A stretch of DNA of 6,627 nt from an uncultured Chlorobiota bacterium (GTDB lineage: Bacteria > Bacteroidota > Bacteroidia > Bacteroidales > JAADGE01): NCBI GenBank assembly GCA_947311265.1, contig CAMZKQ010000167.1:1-6627 (forward strand), in the 5' to 3' direction. Below are positions 1 through 6,535 of this stretch, piece after piece. A program made the translations under genes and the position numbers. Each line of letters begins with the position of its first letter. Position 1 is the stretch's first letter. Under the pieces are notes generated by a model, which saw nothing but the letters and a program-made list of their open reading frames with translations, was not told the origin of the DNA and did not search any database.

Positions 1-239
1 GGTACGGTGTTTGGAATATCTGCAAAAAGAGCGGCTTGGCGGGCTGGTGCTTGCCCAAGGTTGGCGGCAATTACATTGCCCATAAACACTTCATTTATGG
101 CCTCTGGGCGGATACCTGCTTTGCTAATTGCTCCTTTAAGTGCGGCTGTTCCTAGCTGTGTTGCAGGCACTGTGGAGAGTGCACCGCCAAAACTTCCTAT
201 TGCAGTTCTTGCTGCCGATACTATATAAACTTCTTTCAT
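1..239 (-). CDS. Thiolase / acetyl-CoA C-acetyltransferase, N-terminal part (runs off the left edge)
   Basis: The reverse strand from the ATG at 239 reads without a stop to the window edge, giving 79 codons. The protein begins MKEVYIVSAARTAIGSFGG and continues with a GNVIAANLGQAPARQAAL stretch. These are the N-terminal strand and the G-(Q/A)-PARQ motif of the thiolase superfamily. Family members condense two acetyl-CoA to acetoacetyl-CoA, or run thiolytic cleavage, in the cytoplasm. The nucleophilic cysteine (usually near residue 90) and the C-terminal His and Cys lie outside the window, so catalytic competence and the biosynthetic versus degradative subtype cannot be judged. The start fits because the family motif begins within five residues of it. 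The gene lies 87 bases downstream of the phosphatase gene on the same strand and has a promoter-like element of its own, so it may be transcribed separately. Confidence 0.93.
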   Translation of the reverse strand, partial: MKEVYIVSAARTAIGSFGGALSTVPATQLGTAALKGAISKAGIRPEAINEVFMGNVIAANLGQAPARQAALFADIPNTV

Positions 240-268
240 GACTATATATAAGGTGTGTAAATTTTCTT

Positions 269-276
269 CAAACTTA
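269..276 (-). promoter_or_regulatory. Putative Bacteroidota -7 element for the thiolase gene
   Basis: On the minus strand this reads TAAGTTTG, a full match to the TAnnTTTG -7 consensus of Bacteroidota primary sigma factors. It lies 29 bases upstream of the thiolase ATG, which would leave a leader of about 20-25 bases. The -33 region at the expected distance is a T-run (TTTT) rather than TTTG, so the match is partial. It suggests the thiolase can be transcribed independently of the phosphatase gene upstream. Confidence 0.4.
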
Positions 277-326
277 ATGATTTTCTTCCAATTTATAAAA
301 AAGTGAGCGAATATTTTATAATCGGT

Positions 327-2720
327 TTAAATTTTAAGCCCAATGATTATAATATCGTCCACTTGTTCTATTTCTTTTTTCCACCCCTCAAACGTTTCAT
401 CAATTATTTTTTGTTGGATATTCATTGGGCGTTCTGACGCTTGTAAAAGTAACTGTTTAAAGCGTACGGTTTTAAATTTCTCTCCTGTTGTGCCATTAAA
501 TTGGTCGATATAGCCATCGGAAAAGAGGTAAAGTAAATCGTCTTTTTTGAGCTGAATATGTGTATTTTTAAATGGGCTTTCTTTTTTATAAATGCCAATG
601 GGCTGGCGGTCGGCTTTAAGTTCTATAAGTGTTTTTTCGGGAAATGATGCTGTATTATGGAACGTTATTCTTTGGTGTTCGGAAAAATCACTCTCGCTTA
701 TTTTGTCGGTATGGCGAATGATGTATAGGGGGTTGTATGCACCTGCAAATTGTAGTATATTTGTGGTTTCTTCGATTACGCAAAGGGCAATATCCATACC
801 ATCTTTGGAGCTTTTAACGCCATGGGTTTGCTTAAGTGCTGTTTTTACTTGATGCCTAAGTTCATCAAGCAAATCGCCTGCTGATGCGAGTTCGGGACGG
901 CGAATTATCTCATTTAGAAACGAAATGCCTAACATACTTACGAATGCTCCGGGTACTCCATGTCCTGTACAATCTGCAACGGCAATTACTTTATATTTTT
1001 TCTGCTCCCTTGTAACTTCTTTTACCCAATAAAAATCGCCACTTACAATGTCTCGTGGTCGGTAGTAAATAAAATTATTTGTAAAGAGTTGGTTCATTAC
1101 CTCTTTTTCTGGCAGGGCGGCTTGCTGTATTCTCTCGGCATAAACGATACTGTCGGTAATGTGTTTTTTTTGCTTTAATACAAGTGTGTGCTGTGCCGAA
1201 ATTTTGCTTAGGTGTAGTTCTATTTTATCTTTTGATTTTTGAAGTTCCTCATTTTGGGTGGCTATTTCTTCTCGGTGCTGAAAAAGTTGTCTATTTTTTT
1301 TGCTTAGTGCATCGTTGGCTTTTCTTTTGGAGTGTAAGAAGTAGAGGACAATAAAAATCACGATAAGTAATACTCCAAGCCCACCAATTAGCATAAACAT
1401 TTGGGTGCGTTGTACTTGTTTTTCTTGTTCTTCTATTTTTGCATTTTTGGTTAATAGTTCAATCTCTTTTTGCTTTTTTCCTGTTTCGTATTTTACTTGC
1501 ATATTGGAGAGTAAGTTCCTATTTTTCTTTGAAAACAGTTGGTCATGTGCCATTTGGTAACGGGATAGGTACACATCGGCACTATCTACTTTTCCTAGCC
1601 GAAGGTAGGCAATAAGGTAGGTTTGGTAGAGGTGCTTTTTGTTGTCCAAAGTGAGTATTCTTGGGCTTGATTTTTCGGCTTCTTTTAGGTACTTTATGGC
1701 TTTGGCAGGTTGCTTTATTTTGTTGTACACTTTTGCCAGTTCTATAGAAATTCCTATGATTTTTTTGAATGACTTTGTACTCTTTGCAATATCAAGGGCT
1801 TTTTCGTATTGCTCAATTGATTTTTTCATTTGTTTTTTTTCAAAATAAGCAGAGCCTAAATTGCCAAGCGTGATGGACATTTGTTTTTTGTTGCCTGTTT
1901 TTTCTGCAATAGTTAATGATTTTTCAAAATATTCTATTGCCCTATCGTATTTATTTGTGTAGGTGTAAAAGCTTCCTATGCGAGAATATACATCAGCAAT
2001 TTTTACTTGATTTTCGGTAGTTCTATAAATCTCGAGGGCTTGGGCATATTTTTCTAACGAGGTATCAAAGTTTTTTTGTTTTTCGTAGATGGCGGCAATA
2101 TTCATCAGTGTTTGTGCCTGTCCTTCTTTATCGCCTTGGCGTTTTTTTATTTCCAAGGAAACCACATAGTTTGCGAGTGCTTCGGGGTACTTGCCTTGCT
2201 CATAAAATACCGAGGCAATATTATTTTTTATCTTTGCCATACCTATGCTATCACCCAGACTTTCCTTGATTTTATACGAGAGCGTGTAATATTCAATGGC
2301 TTCTTCATAAGCACTTATGGCAAAATACACCACACCAAAGTTGTTGTAACTTTGCGAAATACTTAGGCTGTCTTTCATTTTTATTGCCGTTTCTAATGAA
2401 ACGGCATAATATTCAAGGGCTTCGGAGTGGTTGCTATGCAAATAATTAATGATACCAATATTATTGCTCAGCTTAGAAATGCCAATATTATCATTGAGTT
2501 TAGTCGCCAATTTTAAGCCCATTTTTCCGTATTCAATGGCTTTGTTAGGATTTGGGCGGAAGTATTTTTTAAATACCTGTTGGTAAATTCGCACCTTATT
2601 AGTGTCTTCGGTAGCCGTTTCCAACTTAGCCAAAAGGCTATCTAGCTGGCTATTTTGGGCATGGGTTGCCAAAAATAGTGTAACGAGGAATAGGAATATC
2701 GAAATTTTTTTAAAGTGCAT
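327..2720 (-). CDS. TPR-containing transmembrane SpoIIE/PP2C-family protein phosphatase
   Basis: This 797-residue protein looks like a one-component receptor phosphatase. Residues 1-21 form a signal peptide (Lys-rich start, hydrophobic core, likely cleavage THA|Q). Residues about 40-359 hold eight TPRs. Residues 400-440 are a charged helix, and 441-462 a single transmembrane segment followed by HSKRK (positive inside). Residues 463-525 are a cytoplasmic coiled coil, ending in ITDSIVYAERIQQAALP, a linker typical of Bacteroidota SpoIIE proteins. Residues 540-797 are the phosphatase: SGDFYW (D562), VADCTGHG (D583), GMD (D643), LFSDG (D735) and VDDIIII (D788/D789), so the acidic metal-binding set looks complete. 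The RsbU-type GDxxD motif has Trp at its last position (W565). By family knowledge it dephosphorylates Ser/Thr on a partner such as a STAS anti-anti-sigma factor; no such partner is in the window. The ATG at 2720 is chosen because the signal peptide starts there and a -7 element lies 23 bases upstream. The ligand and target are unknown. Confidence 0.95.
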   Translation of the reverse strand: MHFKKISIFLFLVTLFLATHAQNSQLDSLLAKLETATEDTNKVRIYQQVFKKYFRPNPNKAIEYGKMGLKLATKLNDNIGISKLSNNIGIINYLHSNHSEALEYYAVSLETAIKMKDSLSISQSYNNFGVVYFAISAYEEAIEYYTLSYKIKESLGDSIGMAKIKNNIASVFYEQGKYPEALANYVVSLEIKKRQGDKEGQAQTLMNIAAIYEKQKNFDTSLEKYAQALEIYRTTENQVKIADVYSRIGSFYTYTNKYDRAIEYFEKSLTIAEKTGNKKQMSITLGNLGSAYFEKKQMKKSIEQYEKALDIAKSTKSFKKIIGISIELAKVYNKIKQPAKAIKYLKEAEKSSPRILTLDNKKHLYQTYLIAYLRLGKVDSADVYLSRYQMAHDQLFSKKNRNLLSNMQVKYETGKKQKEIELLTKNAKIEEQEKQVQRTQMFMLIGGLGVLLIVIFIVLYFLHSKRKANDALSKKNRQLFQHREEIATQNEELQKSKDKIELHLSKISAQHTLVLKQKKHITDSIVYAERIQQAALPEKEVMNQLFTNNFIYYRPRDIVSGDFYWVKEVTREQKKYKVIAVADCTGHGVPGAFVSMLGISFLNEIIRRPELASAGDLLDELRHQVKTALKQTHGVKSSKDGMDIALCVIEETTNILQFAGAYNPLYIIRHTDKISESDFSEHQRITFHNTASFPEKTLIELKADRQPIGIYKKESPFKNTHIQLKKDDLLYLFSDGYIDQFNGTTGEKFKTVRFKQLLLQASERPMNIQQKIIDETFEGWKKEIEQVDDIIIIGLKI
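1644..2603 (-). repeat. Eight tandem TPRs with a strict 40-residue period (within the phosphatase gene)
   Basis: Helix B of each repeat begins at residues 61, 101, 141, 181, 221, 261, 301 and 341, for example AIEYGKMGLK, ALEYYAVSLE, AIEYYTLSYK, AIEYFEKSLT and SIEQYEKALD. Helix A of the last seven begins near NNIG/NNFG/NNIA/GNLG at 86, 126, 166, 206, 246, 286 and 326. The spacing is exactly 40 residues (120 bases) with no insertion across eight units. Forty-residue rather than 34-residue TPRs are known from the LGN/Rap-like class, whose superhelix binds peptides in its groove. The first unit has a poorly conserved helix A. Because a signal peptide precedes the array, it should lie in the periplasm. 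Confidence 0.88.
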
Positions 2721-2743
2721 TTGACATATTGTTATAAGGATAC

Positions 2744-2774
2744 CAAAAGTAGTAAAAATAGTTGGATTTAGAAA
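2744..2774 (-). promoter_or_regulatory. Promoter of the TPR/SpoIIE phosphatase gene
   Basis: On the minus strand, TACTTTTG (2751-2744) matches the Bacteroidota -7 consensus TAnnTTTG exactly. It is preceded at the canonical 19-base spacing by TTTC (2774-2771), one mismatch from the -33 element TTTG. The -7 element ends 23 bases before the ATG, implying a short leader. No Shine-Dalgarno sequence precedes the start, as is usual in the phylum. Confidence 0.55.
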
Positions 2775-2894
2775 CTTTATTTTTGTGTATTATTCCTTTC
2801 CTGTTGGCTTATAAAGTTGGCAATTCATACAACAAATATCAAGCCCAAGGGGATATTTAAAGGCTTATAGAAGTCATTTATTTTAGAAAGGTTG

Positions 2895-2920
2895 ATTATT
2901 ATTCAAAAAAAAATAATAAT
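2895..2920. repeat. AT-only inverted repeat upstream of the AsmA-family gene
   Basis: ATTATTATT (2895-2903) and its exact complement AATAATAAT (2912-2920) flank an 8-base CAAAAAAA loop. The repeat lies just upstream of the -7 element of the AsmA-family gene and covers its -33 region, so it would not be in the transcript. It could be an operator or an intrinsically bent or melting segment, but with no G or C in the arms it could also arise from base composition alone. Confidence 0.4.
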
Positions 2921-2932
2921 TTGTTATATTTG
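2902..2932 (+). promoter_or_regulatory. Promoter of the AsmA-family gene
   Basis: TATATTTG (2925-2932) is an exact TAnnTTTG match, 37 bases before the ATG at 2970, giving an expected leader of about 30 bases. The -33 region at 19-21 bases upstream reads ATTCA, only a partial TTG-like match. The pirin gene downstream has no clear promoter of its own and is probably read from here. Confidence 0.5.
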
Positions 2933-2969
2933 TATTTCTTAATCTAAACTTTCCTTAACACAGCATATT

Positions 2970-5795
2970 ATGGCCAAAAATAAAACCGTAAAAAAAATAT
3001 TGAAAATCACAGCTATAACTATAGGTGTAATTTTATTAATATTAATTGTTACCCCCTTCCTATTTAAAGGGAAAATATTAAAATTAGCACAAAGCGAAGC
3101 CAATAAAAGCCTAAATGCAACCGTAAAATTTGAAGATTTAAACCTATCCATGTTTCGCAGTTTCCCTGATTTAAGTGTGGAACTAGTAGAACTTTCCGTG
3201 GTGGGTAAAGACACCTTCAAACTCGATACACTTGCAGCATTCTCCTCGTTCCAAGCAGGCGTAAATGTAATGAGCCTAATTTCGGGCGACGAAATAAAAG
3301 TAAACAAAATAATCCTTAACGGTGCCAAAATACACGCCATTGTACTGCAAGACAGTACCGCCAACTGGGACATAATGAAAGCCTCGGGCAGCGAAGAAAC
3401 CGCAAAAGAAGACTCTACAAAAAAAGAAGACAATGGCGAACCCACAAAATTTAAAGTGAAATTAAAAAAACTAGAAGTCAATAACCTGAATTTAATATTC
3501 GACGATAGAAGCTCGGCAGTTTATGCAAAAGTAAAAAACTTTAATTTTAAATTAAAAGGCGATATGAGCCAAGATTTAACCAACTTGGCAATACAAATGG
3601 GTATAGAAGAACTTTCGGCAGAAGCCGGTGGGATAAAATACCTGAAAAAAGCAAAGGTAAACTTTAAATCGACCATAGAAGCCAACATGAAAAATTCAGT
3701 TTACACACTAAAAGACAATGAATTTTCCCTCAATAAAATAGTGTTAGGATTTGCAGGAACAGTCGCCATGCCCGACACAAATATCGTTACAGACATTACC
3801 TTCAACACCACCGAAACAGAATTTAAAAGTGTGCTTTCGCTAATCCCAGCAGTATATGCCAAAGATTTTGAAACCATACAAACCTCTGGAAAATTTGAAT
3901 TTGACGGCTTTGTAAAAGGCACGTATAATGCCGTAAACCTTCCTGCCGTAGGCATTAATTTTGCAGTAAATGGGGGAAGGCTACAATATCCCGACCTTCC
4001 AAAATCGGTCGAAAATATAAATATTGCCGTTGCTATTGCCGTAAAAGAAGGCAATGCAGATTATATTGATGTCGATTTAAAACGCTTCCACATGGAAATG
4101 GCAGGCAACCCTATTGATGCCGCAATGCAAATAAACATGACCCCAGCAGACGTAAACATGGCAGGCAATATTAAAGGTAAAGTAGAGCTAGCCTCCATGG
4201 CAGATATTGTACCACTAGAGGATACTAAAATGAAAGGCACAATTGCACTAGACCTAGATTTAGGGGGCAAACTCTCTGATATTGAGCAAGAGGAATATGG
4301 CAGATTTAAAGCCGATGGCACGATGACCGTTACCGGATTTAATATGGGTATGGAAGGTATGCCACCAATAAATATCAACTCTGCAAGCATGGCATTTTCA
4401 CCACAATTTGTTGATTTAAAAAACCTAGATATGAAAATAGGCAAAAGCGATATGGCACTTTTCGGGCGTATCGACAACCTATACTCCTACATCTTTAAAG
4501 ACGAATTATTAAAAGGAACTTTTAATTTTAGCTCGCAATTGCTCGATTTAAACGAACTCATGGGCGATGAAAGCACAACTCAAACAACCGAGGAAAACGT
4601 AGGCAGTACACAAACTAGCGAAAGTAGCGGGGCAATAGAAGTACCGTCAAACATAGATTTTGTATTGAATACAAGTATTGCCAAAATGCTTTACGACAAA
4701 CTCGATATAACTAATGCCTCGGGCAGCGTAGTGGTACGCAATAGCCGAGTAAACCTAAGCAATTTTATAATGCACCTGCTCGATGGCTCAATGGCAATGA
4801 ACGGCTTTTACGACTCAAAAAACAAAGCTAAACCAATGGCCGATTTCCAAATGGATATTAATGGTTTCCAGATTTCTAAAACTTACGATGCCTTCACAAT
4901 TATACAAGAAACCGCACCAATTGCCAAAAACTGCTCGGGAAAAGTATCTATGGGTATGCAGCTAACCACAATACTAGATGCCGAAATGGCACCCATTATG
5001 AGTACCGTAAACAGCCGAGGCAATTTCATATCTGATAATATTAAAATTAATAATAATGGGATATTAAACCAGCTAGGTTCAAAAATAAAAATGAACAAAT
5101 ACAGTAAACCTACACTTAATAATTTAAACGTAAACTTTAAAATTAAAAACGGAAATATTATAATCGAACCTACTGAATTTCAATTCGCAGGCTCAAAAGC
5201 CAGCTTTTCTGGCACGCAAAATTTAGACAAAACAATCCTTTATAATTTGAGCTTAAGCGTGCCAGCAGGCGCCGCTAAAAACGTACTCTCAAAACTAGAT
5301 TTAGCTTCGGGCAACGAGAACATTTCGGTAACCGCAGTAATTGGCGGTACGGTGGATAAACCAAGGCTGAAAGAGTTTAAAAGCGGCTTGGTGGACGATG
5401 TGAAAGATGCAGTAAAAGAAGTGGTTGAAGAGGTGAAAGACCAGGCTAAGAAAAAAGCAGCACAAATTCTTGCTGCCGCAAGAAAAAAGGCCGACCAAGT
5501 AATTGCAACGGCAGAAAAAGCCGGAAAAAAAGGACGAGAACAAGCCAAAATAGCAGGCGATAAACTAATTAGAGAGGCAGACAATCAAGGCAAACGCCTC
5601 ATAAAAAAAGCCAACAATACCTTTGCCCGAAAAGCCGCAAAAATAGCAGCTAAGAAATTGGTAGAACAAGCCAAAAAACAATCCCGAAACTTACAAAGCA
5701 AGGCCAAGAAAAAATCGGACGAGCTAACAAGGGCTGCCAAAAATAAAGCCGACCAAATCATAAAAAAAGCAGAAAGAGAAGCTGCTAATGCCTAA
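2970..5795 (+). CDS. AsmA-family envelope protein with a basic hendecad-repeat C-terminal tail
   Basis: This 941-residue protein has a short basic cytoplasmic N-terminus and one transmembrane anchor (about residues 10-32). It is followed by the AsmA N-terminal signature: LKLAQSEANKSLNATVKFEDLNLSMF, then SFPDLSVELVELSVVG and an NWDI motif near 132-135. The long middle is strand-rich and fits a periplasmic beta-groove. The region about 650-800 (GKVSMGMQLTTILDAEMAPI, KIKNGNIIIEPTEF, then GGTVDKPRLKEF) matches the AsmA-like C-terminal region. AsmA-family proteins are anchored in the inner membrane, span the periplasm and are implicated in moving phospholipid to the outer membrane. Two polar linkers (about 138-159 and 533-556, rich in Glu, Ser and Thr) interrupt the fold. 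Residues 805-941 form a highly charged helical tail absent from E. coli AsmA (about 617 residues). The start is supported by the Lys-rich N-terminus before the membrane helix and by the promoter 37 bases upstream. It is divergent from the phosphatase gene and 23 bases ahead of pirin. The exact substrate is unknown. Confidence 0.9.
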   Translation: MAKNKTVKKILKITAITIGVILLILIVTPFLFKGKILKLAQSEANKSLNATVKFEDLNLSMFRSFPDLSVELVELSVVGKDTFKLDTLAAFSSFQAGVNVMSLISGDEIKVNKIILNGAKIHAIVLQDSTANWDIMKASGSEETAKEDSTKKEDNGEPTKFKVKLKKLEVNNLNLIFDDRSSAVYAKVKNFNFKLKGDMSQDLTNLAIQMGIEELSAEAGGIKYLKKAKVNFKSTIEANMKNSVYTLKDNEFSLNKIVLGFAGTVAMPDTNIVTDITFNTTETEFKSVLSLIPAVYAKDFETIQTSGKFEFDGFVKGTYNAVNLPAVGINFAVNGGRLQYPDLPKSVENINIAVAIAVKEGNADYIDVDLKRFHMEMAGNPIDAAMQINMTPADVNMAGNIKGKVELASMADIVPLEDTKMKGTIALDLDLGGKLSDIEQEEYGRFKADGTMTVTGFNMGMEGMPPININSASMAFSPQFVDLKNLDMKIGKSDMALFGRIDNLYSYIFKDELLKGTFNFSSQLLDLNELMGDESTTQTTEENVGSTQTSESSGAIEVPSNIDFVLNTSIAKMLYDKLDITNASGSVVVRNSRVNLSNFIMHLLDGSMAMNGFYDSKNKAKPMADFQMDINGFQISKTYDAFTIIQETAPIAKNCSGKVSMGMQLTTILDAEMAPIMSTVNSRGNFISDNIKINNNGILNQLGSKIKMNKYSKPTLNNLNVNFKIKNGNIIIEPTEFQFAGSKASFSGTQNLDKTILYNLSLSVPAGAAKNVLSKLDLASGNENISVTAVIGGTVDKPRLKEFKSGLVDDVKDAVKEVVEEVKDQAKKKAAQILAAARKKADQVIATAEKAGKKGREQAKIAGDKLIREADNQGKRLIKKANNTFARKAAKIAAKKLVEQAKKQSRNLQSKAKKKSDELTRAAKNKADQIIKKAEREAANA
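5457..5780 (+). repeat. Ten 11-residue (hendecad) repeats in the AsmA-family C-terminal tail
   Basis: Residues 830-937 divide into units of the form xxx[LIV][LIV]xxAxxx: AAQILAAARKK (830), ADQVIATAEKA (841), GKKGREQAKIA (852), GDKLIREADNQ (863) and GKRLIKKANNT (874). A 9-residue break unit follows (885-893). The series then continues with AKKLVEQAKKQ (894), SRNLQSKAKKK (905), SDELTRAAKNK (916) and ADQIIKKAERE (927). Alanine occupies position 8 in nine of the ten units, and a branched aliphatic residue or Leu position 4 in eight. The segment has no proline, carries a net charge of about +20 and should form a long amphipathic helix of the type seen in LEA proteins, apolipoproteins or right-handed coiled coils. 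Units 2 and 10 also share the nine bases GCCGACCAA at 5490 and 5748, weak evidence of internal duplication. Confidence 0.75.
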
Positions 5796-5818
5796 ATCTG
5801 ACTAACAAAATAAAGACC

Positions 5819-6208
5819 ATGAAGGCAGTATTGCACAAAGCAGCAACTCGATGGCAGGTCAATCATGGTTGGCTAGAAGCAAAGCACTCTTTTAGTTTTG
5901 CAAATTATTATAACCCCGAACGAATGCACTTTGGCGTGCTTAGAGTGCTTAATGACGACAAGATAGCCCCTGCTAGGGGCTTTGGCACACACCCACACGA
6001 CAATATGGAGATTATTTCCATTCTTCTGGAAGGCGATTTGGAGCATAAAGATAATATGAGCAATGGCACAATTATTAAGCAGGGCGATGTGCAAGTAATG
6101 AGTGCAGGAAGCGGAATTACACATTCTGAATTTAATGCCAATAAGGATAGAAATGTGAAATTATTACAAATTTGGCTTTTCCCCAATAAAACAAAATGTC
6201 CCCCCTAG
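5819..6208 (+). CDS. Pirin-family cupin protein, N-terminal domain (frame as sequenced ends early)
   Basis: The 129-residue open frame is the N-terminal cupin of a pirin. It shows HSFSFANYYNPERMHFGVLRVLNDD, then the metal-binding pair H58 and H60 in GFGTHPHDNMEI, and the second motif SAGSGITHSE with H102 and E104. These are the four ligands that hold Fe(II) in pirins. Pirin-like proteins include quercetin 2,3-dioxygenases of the YhhW type and redox-responsive regulators; the substrate here cannot be told. Pirins are normally about 230-290 residues with two cupin domains, so this frame is about half length. It ends in KTKCPP-stop where the family continues with a ...PRYDQ... motif. The missing half follows directly in the +1 frame. 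The gene starts 23 bases after the AsmA-family stop with no obvious promoter, so it is likely cotranscribed. Confidence 0.9.
   Translation: MKAVLHKAATRWQVNHGWLEAKHSFSFANYYNPERMHFGVLRVLNDDKIAPARGFGTHPHDNMEIISILLEGDLEHKDNMSNGTIIKQGDVQVMSAGSGITHSEFNANKDRNVKLLQIWLFPNKTKCPP
6186..6208 (+). other. Frameshift site in the pirin gene (A4 and C6 runs before TAG)
   Basis: Frame 0 reads AAT AAA ACA AAA TGT CCC CCC TAG. The continuing frame reads CAA AAT GTC CCC CCT AGA TAC GAC CAA, that is QNVPPRYDQ, which fits the pirin family pattern. Dropping one A from AAAA (6188-6191) restores FPNKQNVPPRYDQI. Dropping one C from the six-C run (6200-6205) also restores the frame but leaves the less typical TKC. A tRNA-Pro on CCC at 6203-6205 could also slip +1 to CCT in front of the stop. 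The sequence alone cannot separate sequencing error, true mutation and slippage. Confidence 0.8.
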
Positions 6209-6533
6209 ATACGACCAAATTTCGCTAAAAAATATAAAATGCAACAATGCACTCTATCAAATAGTATCCCCAAATAAAAACGAACAAGGCATTTGGATAC
6301 ATCAAAATGCTTGGTTTCATTTAGGCGAATTTGATAAAAAAAAGAAAATAACTTACACGCTTAAAGATAAATCTAATGGCGTTTACGCATTTATCATAGA
6401 AGGCAACGCAAGCATTTCTGGGCAAGCCCTATACAAGAGGGACGGTTTTGGCATTTGGGATATTGGTAAAATAGAAATTGAAACAAGCCCCGGCACACAA
6501 CTACTATTAATGGAAGTGCCTATGACCATTTAG
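6207..6533 (+). pseudogene. Pirin C-terminal cupin domain, in the +1 frame relative to the N-terminal half
   Basis: From AGA at 6207 this frame is open for 108 codons to the TAG at 6531-6533. It encodes RYDQISL, then LYQIVSPN, GIWIHQNAWFHLGEF, ITYTLKD, GVYAFIIEGNASISGQ, RDGFGIWD and finally LLLMEVPM. This is the standard pirin C-terminal half (IHQDA, GVYxFxIEG and EVPM motifs). It has no ATG before 6510 and no ribosome-binding signal, so it is not a separate gene. Joined to the first half with one base removed it gives 237 residues, a normal length for the family. The absence of any other damage argues that the break is recent, a sequence error, or bypassed by frameshifting. It ends two bases before the stop codon of the convergent frame on the minus strand. 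Confidence 0.85.
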
Positions 6534-6535
6534 GT

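Noticed and set aside
7..228. A 73-codon plus-strand open frame at the left edge
   Set aside because: It is the antisense shadow of the thiolase N-terminus, whose motifs are unambiguous on the minus strand.
286..326. A possible terminator after the phosphatase gene (T-run on the minus strand near 302-297)
   Set aside because: The sequence before the T-run is AT-rich with no GC-containing stem, so it does not make a credible intrinsic terminator.
2806..2869. Direct repeat GGCTTATA (2806-2813 and 2862-2869) as a paired regulator site
   Set aside because: Eight bases repeated once at 56-base spacing is weak in AT-rich DNA, and neither copy is placed tightly against a promoter element. It is mentioned only as context for the divergent region.
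2939..3481. A 180-codon open frame on the minus strand opposite the start of the AsmA-family gene
   Set aside because: It lies antisense to a clearly coding gene and across its promoter. The Ser/Phe-rich composition is what the complement of Lys- and Glu-rich codons gives, and there is no recognisable family.
5240..5584. Two overlapping minus-strand open frames opposite the hendecad tail (5240-5584 and 5301-5543)
   Set aside because: The tail's Lys/Ala codons produce long stop-free Phe/Ser/Ala-rich frames on the complement. They have no start signal and no family resemblance, and overlap each other.
5457..5780. Reading the Lys/Ala-rich tail as a separate histone H1-like DNA-binding protein
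   Set aside because: It is continuous in frame with the AsmA-family domain, lies after a periplasmic fold, and shows a regular hendecad pattern with acidic residues instead of the SPKK/AAKK-type repeats of H1-like proteins.
5873..6186. Minus-strand open frames opposite pirin (5873-6124 and 5908-6186)
   Set aside because: They are antisense to conserved pirin motifs and have no recognisable domain.
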